Assembly: GCA_963800475.1 (NCBI GenBank)
Contig: CAWDAZ010000001.1
Coordinates: forward strand, 434,001 to 498,000
Direction of reading: 5' to 3'
Source: Palsa-465 sp963800475
GTDB taxonomy: Bacteria; Actinomycetota; Thermoleophilia; Solirubrobacterales; Solirubrobacteraceae
Length of the DNA stretch: 64,000 bases
In this document: in pieces, positions 24,998 to 32,879 of the stretch
Position numbering within the stretch: the stretch's first letter is position 1
Layout of the letters: each line of letters begins with the position of its first letter
The notes under the pieces: generated by a model
Told to the model about the DNA's origin: nothing
Databases searched by the model: none
Seen by the model: the letters and a program-made list of their open reading frames with translations, nothing else
Position numbers and translations under genes: made by a program

Positions 24998-25567
24998 ATG
25001 GCTAACGGGGGCATTGTGCAATCGGTGTCGATGTCCACGTTGGATACGCAGGCCTCCGACGATGGCGACGAGCTGATCGACGCGCTGCTCGGCGCCAGCC
25101 GTGTGCTGGTTGCGGTCGCCGCCCGCTCGCTGGCGGGGCTTGTCGAGGATGTGACGCTCGCCCAGTACCGGGTGCTGATCGAGCTTGCCGCGCGGGGGCC
25201 GCAGCGCGTGGCGGACTTGGCGACCGTGCTGGAGGTCGAGCGTTCGACGGCGACCCGCATGTGCGATCGGTTGGTGCGCAAGCACCTCGTGCACCGCAGG
25301 CGGACAAGCACCGATCGGCGTGGCGTGCGCGTGGGGCTGACGCCGGCCGGGCGCGAGCTGGTCGAGGCCGTGAGCACCCGTCGGCGTCGGGAGATCACGC
25401 GGATCGTGCGGCGCATGCCACGGCCGGACGCCCGGGTCGTATTGGGTGCGCTTCGGGCGTTCGCCGCCGCGTCGGGCGAGGTGCCAGAGCAGGACTGGTC
25501 GCTGGGCTGGCGCCTGGGCGATCGGCGGCCGAGCCCGACGCAGGCGCCCGCCGGGCCGAGGGGATGA
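24998..25567 (+). CDS. MarR family transcriptional regulator
   Basis: A 189-residue regulator with the winged helix centred on LAQYRVLIELAARGPQRVADLATVLEVERSTATRMCDRLVRKHLVHRRRTSTDRRGVRVGLTPAGREL, the MarR core including the wing DRR. The chloride-channel gene starts at an ATGA overlap with its stop, so the two are co-transcribed and the regulator probably controls the channel. ATG 24998 is used; an in-frame ATG at 25031 is an alternative and would remove an unneeded N-terminal tail. Confidence 0.9.
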   Translation: MANGGIVQSVSMSTLDTQASDDGDELIDALLGASRVLVAVAARSLAGLVEDVTLAQYRVLIELAARGPQRVADLATVLEVERSTATRMCDRLVRKHLVHRRRTSTDRRGVRVGLTPAGRELVEAVSTRRRREITRIVRRMPRPDARVVLGALRAFAAASGEVPEQDWSLGWRLGDRRPSPTQAPAGPRG

Positions 25568-27654
25568 AAGGCCCCGAGCGGGGTCGCCCGACGGAGCGGC
25601 GCCCCGACGGTTCAGCCTCCGGGTCGGCCGGCTCCGAAGGCGCGGCTGATGTCTCACCAACTTCCGAGGTGCTGCGGGCGCTGTCGATGTGGCTGGCCGG
25701 CTCGAGACTGGGGCTGGCGGTGATGGCGCTGGTGGTGGGTGCCGCTGCGGGCTTGGGCGCGGCGTTCTTCAGGTGGCTGATCTTCTCGGTGACGTGGGTT
25801 GCGACCGGTTATCAGCAGTTCGGTCAACAGGGCCGGGTCCCGAGTCTTCACGTGCCGTTCCTCGGGCTCTGGTTCCTGCTGCTGGTGCCGGTGCTGGGCG
25901 GCCTCCTCTACGGGCCGTTGATTCAGCGGTTCGCGAGGGAGGCGCGAGGCCATGGAGTGCCGGAGGTGATGGTCGCGGTCGCGGAGAACGGCGGCAGGAT
26001 CCGGCCGCAGGTGACCGTCGTCAAGGCGCTCGCCTCCGCTGTATGCATCGGGACGGGCGGCTCGGTCGGCCGCGAGGGCCCGATCGTCCAGATCGGCTCG
26101 GCGCTGGCCTCGACGCTCGGGCAGCTGGTGCGGATGGCGGAGAGCCGGCTGCGGGTGATCGTGGCGTGCGGTGCGGCGGGCGGGATCGCCGCGACGTTCA
26201 ACGCGCCGATCACCGGGTTGTTCTTCGGGTTCGAGATCGTGCTTCGCGAGTTCTCGCTCGACGCGCTGTTCGCGACCAGCCTCGCGGCGGTCACTGGCAC
26301 CGTGATCAGCCGGGCATTCTTCGGCGCGGCGCCCTTCTTCGTGGGTGTGCCCCATGGTCTGTCGGTCGGCGATGACTACACGTATCTGCTGATGGCGGTC
26401 CTGGGCGTGACGGCGGGGCTGATCGGCGTAGGCTTCAAGTCGTTTCTCTATGGGCTCGAGGACCGGGTCGACGAGCTGTGGCGGGGACGACCGGAATGGG
26501 CCCGGCCGGCCGTCGGAGGACTCGCGCTCGGCGTGGTCCTGTTGGTGCTGCCGCAGATGTACGGGGTCGGCTACCCGGTGATGAACAGGGTGCTGGGCGG
26601 CCATTACGTGTTGTGGTTCGTCCTGATCCTGATGCTCGGCAAGATCCTCGCCGCGAGCCTCACGCTGTCGATCGGGGGCTCCGGCGGGGTTTTCGCACCC
26701 TCGCTGTTCATCGGGGCGGCGGCCGGAACGGCGTTCGGGGTGGCCGCGCACGACATCTTCGGGGCTGCGGTAGGGCCGCCGGCGATGTACGGGGTGGTGG
26801 CGATGGGCGGGGTGTTCGCGGCTGCGGCGCAGGCACCGCTCACCGCGATCGCGAGCGTCGCCGAGATGACCGCCAACTTCACGCTGACATTGCCGATCAT
26901 GCTCGTCGCAGGGATCGCCGCGGCGTTGTCCAAGCGGCTCAGCTACGGCAGCATCTACACGACCAAGCTGCTCCGGCGCGGGATCGACATCGAGCGCCCA
27001 AGGGCGATGACCATGCTGCACTCGCTCACCGTCGCGGACGTGATGCAGCCGCTCACGGGCCTCGACGGGCGCGCGTTGCTCAGGGCCACGAAGTCGCCCG
27101 AGCACGAGTCGGCGATGCGGAAGGTGGCATGGGAGCAGCTGCTCGGCCCGGTCACCGACACGCGTCAGCCGCAGGTCCTGTTCGCGGACGAAGACCTCGA
27201 GCAGGCGCTCCGGCAGCTGGTGCTGTTCGGCCGCGATGGGCTGCCGGTGCTCTCACACGACGGTGAGCACCTGCTCGGCTGGATCACCCGCAACAACGTT
27301 CTGTCAGCGCTGGCGGAACGTGTGACCGACTCCACCCGAGAGATCGAGCGTGGCGCTCTAGCGGCCGAATTCGCGGTTGATGATCCGGCGGATCAGGTGC
27401 ACATCCCCAGTACCCCACTACGTGGCTATCAGCTCGTCGAGCTGACGATCCGGCCGGCCTCGCCGGCAATCGGCCGTCGCCTCGACCAGGTTCAGTGGCC
27501 GGCCGCGAGCCTGCCCGTCGCGATCACCACGGGACGCGAGATTCTCGCCGCCCGCGGCGATATCGAACTCGCGCCGGGCGAGCGTGTCATCGTGCTGGTA
27601 CCGGACGTCCACCCCAAGGACACCCCGCATGACCAAACCGTCGCTTGCGAGTAG
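25564..27654 (+). CDS. ClC family chloride channel/transporter with CBS and TrkA-C-like domains
   Basis: A 696-residue membrane protein. The gating glutamate is kept (GSVGREGP, Glu171). The first selectivity motif reads GHGVP (129-133) instead of GSGIP, and GSGGVFAPS is present. At the position of the internal proton-path glutamate of E. coli ClC (Glu203) the alignment FNAPITGLFFGFEI gives Ile225 after Glu224, hinting at channel-like rather than antiporter behaviour. C-terminal CBS sequences (about 480-600) are followed by a TrkA-C/RCK_C-like domain (LVELTIRPASPAIGRRLDQV...GERVIVLVPD). It overlaps marR by ATGA. A longer upstream frame inside marR is not used. Confidence 0.93.
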   Translation: MKGPERGRPTERRPDGSASGSAGSEGAADVSPTSEVLRALSMWLAGSRLGLAVMALVVGAAAGLGAAFFRWLIFSVTWVATGYQQFGQQGRVPSLHVPFLGLWFLLLVPVLGGLLYGPLIQRFAREARGHGVPEVMVAVAENGGRIRPQVTVVKALASAVCIGTGGSVGREGPIVQIGSALASTLGQLVRMAESRLRVIVACGAAGGIAATFNAPITGLFFGFEIVLREFSLDALFATSLAAVTGTVISRAFFGAAPFFVGVPHGLSVGDDYTYLLMAVLGVTAGLIGVGFKSFLYGLEDRVDELWRGRPEWARPAVGGLALGVVLLVLPQMYGVGYPVMNRVLGGHYVLWFVLILMLGKILAASLTLSIGGSGGVFAPSLFIGAAAGTAFGVAAHDIFGAAVGPPAMYGVVAMGGVFAAAAQAPLTAIASVAEMTANFTLTLPIMLVAGIAAALSKRLSYGSIYTTKLLRRGIDIERPRAMTMLHSLTVADVMQPLTGLDGRALLRATKSPEHESAMRKVAWEQLLGPVTDTRQPQVLFADEDLEQALRQLVLFGRDGLPVLSHDGEHLLGWITRNNVLSALAERVTDSTREIERGALAAEFAVDDPADQVHIPSTPLRGYQLVELTIRPASPAIGRRLDQVQWPAASLPVAITTGREILAARGDIELAPGERVIVLVPDVHPKDTPHDQTVACE

Positions 27655-27713
27655 ATCCCTGACACTGCGTCCCGATCGGCAGTTCGGTGCGCCGAGCGTT
27701 AGAGGGTGAGCCG

Positions 27714-28469
27714 ATGGTGATGGTCTGTCAGCTACTCGTGGAGGATCCCGAGCTGGCGGAAGCGGTTCCAACCGATCTCCGAGTTCGAGCCGCGGAGGAG
27801 TGCATCGCCCCGGTGGCGCGCCTAACCCGAGGCCGCTGGACCGGCGAACAGCCTGACCTGCCGCGCGACGCGATCGGGCTGCTCGTGCTCGAGGGACTCC
27901 TGATCCGCCGCGTGGGTGTCGACGGCCGCTTCGGCGCGGAACTGCTCGGAGTAGGTGACCTGCTGCGGCCCTGGCAGGGCGAGGACGCAGAACCGACCTT
28001 GCCGCACACAGCCGGTTGGCGGGTGCTGCAGGCATGCCGCGTCGCGATGCTCGACAACCGCGTCGCCGGGAGGCTGTCGCGTTACCCGCAACTGACCGCG
28101 AGGCTGGTCGGCCGTGCGCTGGAACGATCGCGAAACCTCGCCGTGCAGATGGCGATCGTTCACCAACCGCGCGTCCACGTACGGCTCCACATGCTGCTCT
28201 GGCATCTCGCCGATCGCTGGGGCCGAGTTGGAGTCGAGGGAATCAACCTCACCCTGCCACTGTCGCATACGATGCTCGCGGACCTCGTCGCGGCGCGCCG
28301 TCCAACGGTGACCGTAGCGCTCGCCGAGCTCGAGAAACGCGGGCTCGTCCGACGAGTTGACACAGGCCTGGTGCTCCTCGGGGATCCACCCGGGGAGCTT
28401 CTGGAGCTGCGCTCCATCGCCCTCCCACACGCGGCGGGATCATCGGGCATCGGACGCGCCGCCGGCTGA
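27714..28469 (+). CDS. Crp/Fnr family transcriptional regulator
   Basis: A 251-residue protein with a divergent N-terminal cNMP-binding-like domain (DAIGLLVLEGLLIRRVGVDGRFGAELLGVGDLLRPWQGE is the beta-roll core) and a C-terminal winged helix (INLTLPLSHTMLADLVAARRPTVTVALAELEKRGLVRRVDTGLVLLG). The cyclic-nucleotide contact Arg/Ser pair is not evident, so the ligand is unknown. It may answer to the class III cyclase encoded 2.6 kb downstream on the same strand, but this is speculation. The ATG at 27714 follows GAGGGTGAG. Confidence 0.88.
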   Translation: MVMVCQLLVEDPELAEAVPTDLRVRAAEECIAPVARLTRGRWTGEQPDLPRDAIGLLVLEGLLIRRVGVDGRFGAELLGVGDLLRPWQGEDAEPTLPHTAGWRVLQACRVAMLDNRVAGRLSRYPQLTARLVGRALERSRNLAVQMAIVHQPRVHVRLHMLLWHLADRWGRVGVEGINLTLPLSHTMLADLVAARRPTVTVALAELEKRGLVRRVDTGLVLLGDPPGELLELRSIALPHAAGSSGIGRAAG

Positions 28470-29740
28470 GGTCTCCCCGCCGCCGAGGGGATCCGCCCGT
28501 CGGAGTCGCTCGCGCGCGAAACAGTTGGAACGCTTACCGGGGCGCGCGCGCATCGGTAAGCCCCCTGTCCGGTCGACTTCGGCCGAGGCCTCAACCGGCC
28601 GATCATGCGGAGCCAGGCCAAGCCTATTCGACCGATGGCCAAGGATTCTGAGCAACACACAGGCCGGCCCTCAGTGTCGCTGCGGTCGCGACACCGAGAA
28701 CCTCGCCCTGCCTCTGAGCCGGTCGGTCGGCTTCGTCACACCGGCGCCCGGGTGCGGACAAGTTCCTCGCAACGCAGCGAGCCGCAGCCCGGGCCGGCCG
28801 ACACAAAAGACACGCGGCCCGGAGCGTGTCATCGACGAACCCCGAGCGGCGGCCGGGGTTTCGGGTGATCCGGCCCGCGAGGATCGCGAGCCGACGCGCA
28901 AAGACGCGATGCCGCGAGCGAGCCGGCGCGCCTGCAAACGCGCCGGCGGTGGTGGGCGTCGTCGCGATGGCCGTCTACTTCGTCTGGGTCTGCCTGCAGA
29001 TGGCACCCCGTACGCAAGGGGGCCGACGTGCTGCTCGCGGCTATCTTCGGCGGGGCCATCGCCGGGACCCTCGGTGCTGTCGCCGCACTCTGGCGACACG
29101 GCCGCTGATCAAGGGGCGAAGGACGCTCCGATCGGATTGTTCCCGCCCGGGATCAACCGGGCCGAGTGAACTCGTCCGCGTGCTCAGTGATTGGCGGCAG
29201 GACCGGTCAGGGCACGCTCGTCGGACCTCGGAGACCGGAGAAAGCCGGCTGGGAGCCGCTCGATTGCACCCGATCCCACCGCCCTCGACCGGGCGCCATC
29301 GAAACCTCCTTCACGCCATCTGTTGGCCCCCGCGGCACGCTCAAGCGCGCTCCGGTGGAGTACCCCGTACGGTCGCAGCGCTCGGGCGAGGCGCCGGACT
29401 TCGGCCTGGATCACCGCCTCGCTGTGCCGTTTGGACAGGCAGCGCCCCCCCAGTGACACGCGCTCGGCCAAGCCTCGCCTCGGTGTCGTCGATCTCTCCT
29501 TTCGGTGCGGGTGCCATCACACTCCTTCGCTCGCATGGCCACAGGAGCAAGATCTCGCGAGCCGCTCCTCGCACAAAGGGCACCGGTCTGGCCGCTGACG
29601 GGTGGCGCCCCGGTCGTGTATCGGGAGATACCGCCACAGCGCGGCGACCCTTCAAATGTCCTTGGGGTCAGAGGGCTGACCCGCCGCCTCCCTGCGACAA
29701 CGAAAGAACGCCCAAATGTACCAACGGACGTTAGGATGAG
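28470..29740. other. Long gene-poor stretch inside the island
   Basis: 1.27 kb with overlapping chance frames on both strands and no RBS-supported gene. One possible frameshifted small membrane protein lies at 28967-29108. The remainder shows low codon structure and may be decayed DNA. Confidence 0.55.
28967..29108 (+). pseudogene. Possible frameshifted small two-helix membrane protein
   Basis: From an ATG, the frame reads MAVYFVWVCLQMAPRTQ and then loses coding character at a run of five G (29018-29022). If one G is removed, it continues GADVLLAAIFGGAIAGTLGAVAALWRHGR and stops at 29108, giving a 46-residue product with two hydrophobic segments. The tract may mark a mutation or a sequencing error. 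Support is pattern only. Confidence 0.25.
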
Positions 29741-30097
29741 GTGGTGTCCGTTGACCGCTGCGATCTGCTGTGTCTCGACCTTCCGCGTGCCGAGGAGCTG
29801 CGCAAAGCTCGCCTCGACCGGACCGCCGCGGAGGAATTGGCGGGAGCGGCCAAGGCGCTCGGCGACCCGACGCGTCTGACGCTCGCGGTCGCGCTGCGCG
29901 ATGGCGGCGAGCTATGCGTGTGTGATCTGAGCTGGGTGGTCGAGCGCTCCGAGAACCTTGTCTCCCATCACGCTCGCGCGTTGCGCACTGCGGGTCTCGT
30001 TAGCTCCCGCCGCGAAGGCAAGATGGCCTTATACGCGCTCACCGACCGCGGCCAGGCGCTGCTCAACGTGATCCTCCGAGACGCGGCACCGGCGTGA
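29741..30097 (+). CDS. ArsR/SmtB family metal-sensing repressor (CadC/CmtR-like)
   Basis: A 118-residue winged-helix repressor. Cysteines at the N terminus (DRCDLLCLDLP) and at ELCVCDLSWVV in the recognition region match the alpha3N-type thiolate site of cadmium/lead sensors of the CadC/CmtR kind. The helix-turn-helix SENLVSHHARALRTAGLVSSRREGK is clear. Its stop overlaps the GTG of a cation efflux gene (GTGA), so a metal-regulated two-gene resistance operon is likely. GTG 29741 and GTG 29744 are equivalent starts; GGATGAG precedes them. Confidence 0.9.
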   Translation: MVSVDRCDLLCLDLPRAEELRKARLDRTAAEELAGAAKALGDPTRLTLAVALRDGGELCVCDLSWVVERSENLVSHHARALRTAGLVSSRREGKMALYALTDRGQALLNVILRDAAPA

Positions 30098-30774
30098 GCA
30101 CACAGGCTCCGCTGCCGGCTGCGATCCGAACCGGCGGCGAGCGGACTCACTCCCGGCTGATCCGCCGCGCGAGGATGCTCTCGCTGCTGAGCATCGGGTG
30201 GATGACGGTCGAGGCCGGGGTCGCGATCACCGCCGCGGTGCTCGCGGGCTCGGTCGCGCTGCTGGCGTTCGGGCTTGACTCGTTGATCGAGCTGGCCTCG
30301 GCGGGCACGATCCTGTGGCTCTACACCGCCGGCCGCGACCGCTCTGAGGCGGCCGAGCGGCGCGCGCAGCAGCTCGTGGCGGCGTGCTTTGTGGCACTGG
30401 CGCTATACGTGACCTTCGACGCGATCGCGACGCTCGCCGGAGGCATACGCCCCGCCACGATCTGGCTTGGGGTCGCGGTGGCCGGCGGGGCGATCCTTGT
30501 GATGCCGCTGCTCGCCCGCGCCAAGCACCGAGTCGCGGCGCAGCTCGGCTCCGCGGCGACCGCAGGCGACGCCGCGCAGTCCTGGCTGTGTGCGCTGAGC
30601 GCCGTCGCCGTGCTCGTGGGCGTTGCCGCCAACGCCGCGCTCGGCTGGTGGTCGCTTGACCCGATCGCGGGGCTCGCGGTCGCCGGAGTGGCCGTGCGCG
30701 AAGCCCAGGACACGTGGGGCGGCGAGGTTTGCCGCGAGTGCGAGCCGTACGCGGATCGCCGAGCTGGAATCTGA
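30094..30774 (+). CDS. Cation diffusion facilitator (CDF)-type transporter, membrane domain only
   Basis: A 226-residue integral membrane protein with about six hydrophobic segments. The CDF motif GLDSLIELASAG (TM2) and SWLCALSAVAVLVGVAANAALGWWSLDPIAGLAVAGVAVREAQDTW (TM5-TM6) are visible. The cytoplasmic C-terminal domain of standard CDF proteins is absent; instead the chain ends with GGEVCRECEPYADRRAGI, with two Cys that could bind soft metals. Coupled to the ArsR-type sensor, it probably exports a divalent or soft metal ion such as Cd, Zn or Pb. Metal specificity is inference. Confidence 0.85.
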   Translation: MSTQAPLPAAIRTGGERTHSRLIRRARMLSLLSIGWMTVEAGVAITAAVLAGSVALLAFGLDSLIELASAGTILWLYTAGRDRSEAAERRAQQLVAACFVALALYVTFDAIATLAGGIRPATIWLGVAVAGGAILVMPLLARAKHRVAAQLGSAATAGDAAQSWLCALSAVAVLVGVAANAALGWWSLDPIAGLAVAGVAVREAQDTWGGEVCRECEPYADRRAGI

Positions 30775-31107
30775 GTCGCCTGCGGATCGTGACTCCGACC
30801 GTGAAACCGCCCCCACGACCCTTCTTTGCGGCGCGCGAGTATCCGCCGCTTGCTAACAGCTGGCCGCGAAGCGGCGCAACGGCACCGCGTTGCGGACACG
30901 CGTCAACACGAAGAGCAGGTCCGGCGTCGCCGATGGTCTCGGCCTCACAAGTCGCCAGGAGCACAACGCGTCCCGGCAGGGCTCGGGTCCGTTCAGATCG
31001 AAGGCGGGTCTGCGTCGGCGGTCGCCAGCGTCTGCAGGATGCAGCTGGGTTGGGCAGAGCAGGAGTTTTTCTGGCGTCTAGGCCTCTGATTTAGGATCTC
31101 GATCTCG
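30775..31107. other. Gene-free stretch
   Basis: About 330 bases between the CDF gene and the cyclase gene. No RBS-supported frame, no strong hairpin. It should contain the cyclase promoter, but no convincing -35/-10 pair was found. Confidence 0.5.
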
Positions 31108-32580
31108 ATGGAGATCCCGCCCGAGGTGCGATACGTAGTCCGGGAGGGGAAGAGCATCGCCTACCAGCGTTTCGGTTCGGGCGAGCGTCGGGTGGTCAAC
31201 ATCATCACGGGCCTTGGGAACCTGGATCTCTGGTGGACGGACGCGGCTTTCGTCGACGCGCTTGTGCGCGTCGCCGACCGCAGCGAGTGTCTGATGTACG
31301 ACGAGCTCGGGATGGGCCTGTCGGATCCGATCGACCATGTCCCGACGCTTGAGGAGCGAGCGGCTGACCTGGGCGCGGTGATGGATGCGGCAGGCTTTGA
31401 CAGCGCGACCATCTACGCCTCTTACGAAGCTTGCCTGTACGTCGCCGTGTTCGCGGCGCAGCACCCCGACCGAGTGGACGCGCTCGTGCTCGTCGTCCCG
31501 TTCGCGCAGGGCTGGCGCTCGGCGCCGGTGGATGAGCTCGTTGGCTGGCGGGATGCCGAGCAGGTCGAGGCATACGACCGGGCGGTGCAGAGCCTGAACG
31601 AGCACTGGGGGCAGGGCGAGATGCTCGGCATGATGATGCCGGGGCTCGCGACGCCCCGAAACGTGCGCATGTGCGGGATGCTCGAGCGGGCGCGGGCGAG
31701 TCCGGCGATGATCAAGGTGGAAACCGACATCGCCCGTACGGCCGATGTCCGAAACGTCCTGCCCGTCGTGCAGGCGCCGGCGCTGGTGCTGCGACTGCCC
31801 GGTAATCGGCTTCCGGAGGCGACGACTCGCTACGTGGCGGAGCTGCTGCCCCACGGGAGCTATCGGGAGCTCGCGGAGATGGACGACATGGGTCAACTGT
31901 TCGCCGCCATCCAGCGAGAGATGGAGGAGTTCATGTTCGGCGCGACTCGCGAGCTGCAGCGCGATCGCGCGTTGATGACGGTTCTGTTCACCGACATCGT
32001 GAACTCAACCGAGCGGGCTGCGCTGCTCGGCGATGCGCGCTGGCGCGAGGTGCTGGTCACGCACGAGCAGTTGCTCCGCCGGGAGGTCGAGGCCGCCGGG
32101 GGCCGGGTGGTGAAGCTGATCGGCGACGGCTCGTTGTGCACGTTCGCGGGGCCGGCGCGAGCGATTCGCTGTGCCGAGCGACTGCGTGCCGCTGCCGGCG
32201 AAGGCGAGCTCGCGATCCGCGCTGGCCTTCACACTGGCGAATGCGAGCTGATCGACGGCGACGTGGCCGGGATCGCGGTCCACATCGCCGCGCGGGTCAG
32301 CGCACAGGCCGGTCCCGGCGAGGTGCTCGTGTCTCGCACTGTCCGTGACCTCGTGTCCGGCTCCGGAATCGTTCTGCAGCCCCGCGGGGCGCACGAGCTC
32401 AAAGGTGTGCCGGGCAGCTGGGAGCTGTTCGCGGTGGGAGCCGACACGGCGCCGTTGCCGGCGCCCGACCAGACCCGCGAACTGCGCCCGACCGACCGCG
32501 TCGTGCTGCTCGCCGCCCGACGTGCCCCGGGCCTCCTACGCGCCGCCAGCCGAATCGGTACACGCCGGGACCGCCGCTAG
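31108..32580 (+). CDS. Alpha/beta-hydrolase fused to class III adenylate/guanylate cyclase
   Basis: A 490-residue two-domain protein. Residues 1-270 are an alpha/beta-hydrolase-like domain (VNIITGLGNLDLWW, DELGMGLSD, FAAQHPDRVDALVLVVP); the nucleophile elbow reads YASYEACLY where GxSxG is expected, so hydrolysis is doubtful and a sensor role is possible. Residues 285-450 are a class III cyclase: metal Asp in VLFTDIVNSTERAA, second metal Asp and substrate block in VVKLIGDGSLCTFAGP, and LAIRAGLHTGECE. This fusion type is frequent in actinobacteria. The cyclic nucleotide may act through the Crp-like regulator upstream (inference). Confidence 0.9.
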   Translation: MEIPPEVRYVVREGKSIAYQRFGSGERRVVNIITGLGNLDLWWTDAAFVDALVRVADRSECLMYDELGMGLSDPIDHVPTLEERAADLGAVMDAAGFDSATIYASYEACLYVAVFAAQHPDRVDALVLVVPFAQGWRSAPVDELVGWRDAEQVEAYDRAVQSLNEHWGQGEMLGMMMPGLATPRNVRMCGMLERARASPAMIKVETDIARTADVRNVLPVVQAPALVLRLPGNRLPEATTRYVAELLPHGSYRELAEMDDMGQLFAAIQREMEEFMFGATRELQRDRALMTVLFTDIVNSTERAALLGDARWREVLVTHEQLLRREVEAAGGRVVKLIGDGSLCTFAGPARAIRCAERLRAAAGEGELAIRAGLHTGECELIDGDVAGIAVHIAARVSAQAGPGEVLVSRTVRDLVSGSGIVLQPRGAHELKGVPGSWELFAVGADTAPLPAPDQTRELRPTDRVVLLAARRAPGLLRAASRIGTRRDRR

Positions 32581-32746
32581 ACCGAGAGCTCGCCAAGACC
32601 AAAGCAGGTCACCGCTAGGGATCTTGGTCGGTCCCGCTCGTCGCCGTATGCGAGAGAGAAGCCCTCCTGCATCAACGGGTCGGGTCGCAATTAGGGAGCA
32701 GCGCCGGATGAGAATGTCTCAGGTGCAGGGATTTTCGTCCGAGTGG

Positions 32747-32762
32747 TTCCCGCCGTCTCCAC
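32747..32762 (+). repeat. Putative attR: copy of the ssrA 3' end
   Basis: TTCCCGCCGTCTCCAC is identical to 13148-13163. It stands alone, with no tRNA-like sequence before it, and is followed at once by CTGAATCG and a strong terminator, as expected for the original downstream flank of ssrA. Just before it, TGCAGGGATTTTCGTC resembles the sequence after the ssrA terminator stem (13204-13220). Confidence 0.6.
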
Positions 32763-32772
32763 CTGAATCGTT

Positions 32773-32811
32773 AGACGCTTCGGTTTCCAAATCGGGAACT
32801 GGAGCGTCTTT
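32773..32811 (+). terminator. 16-bp stem terminator next to attR
   Basis: AGACGCTTCGGTTTCC (32773-32788) pairs along its full length with 32794-32809 (three G-U pairs), with a 5-base loop and TTT directly after. No plus-strand gene ends here except the cyclase 190 bases upstream, so it is best explained as the ancestral ssrA terminator. Confidence 0.7.
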
Positions 32812-32879
32812 CGACGTAAGGGGCGCTTGCGAGCGGGCGTGCGGACGATCCTCGGCGTCACGGGGCGAGGGTCGTCGTG

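Larger units (their letters stand above)
13164..32746. mobile_element. Putative genomic island integrated in ssrA
   Basis: Bounded by the 16-base direct repeats at 13148-13163 and 32747-32762. The interior holds accessory genes, many transcription regulators and long gene-free stretches, in contrast to the tightly packed flanks. Beyond the right repeat stands a 16-bp-stem terminator that fits as the original ssrA terminator. No integrase, transposase or conjugation gene is visible, so it would be a decayed or trans-mobilised element. A chance repeat of 16 bases exactly at the end of ssrA is unlikely, but the island remains an inference until compared with relatives. Confidence 0.55.

Noticed and set aside
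25654..27105. 483-residue antisense frame to the ClC gene
   Set aside because: Arg/His/Pro-rich shadow typical of GC-rich third positions; no RBS or domain.
28357..29734. Several overlapping frames up to 302 residues
   Set aside because: No RBS, mutually overlapping in different phases, and rich in Arg and Pro; no domain was seen.
13164..32746. Prophage
   Set aside because: No capsid, tail, terminase, lysis or replication gene was recognised in the interval.
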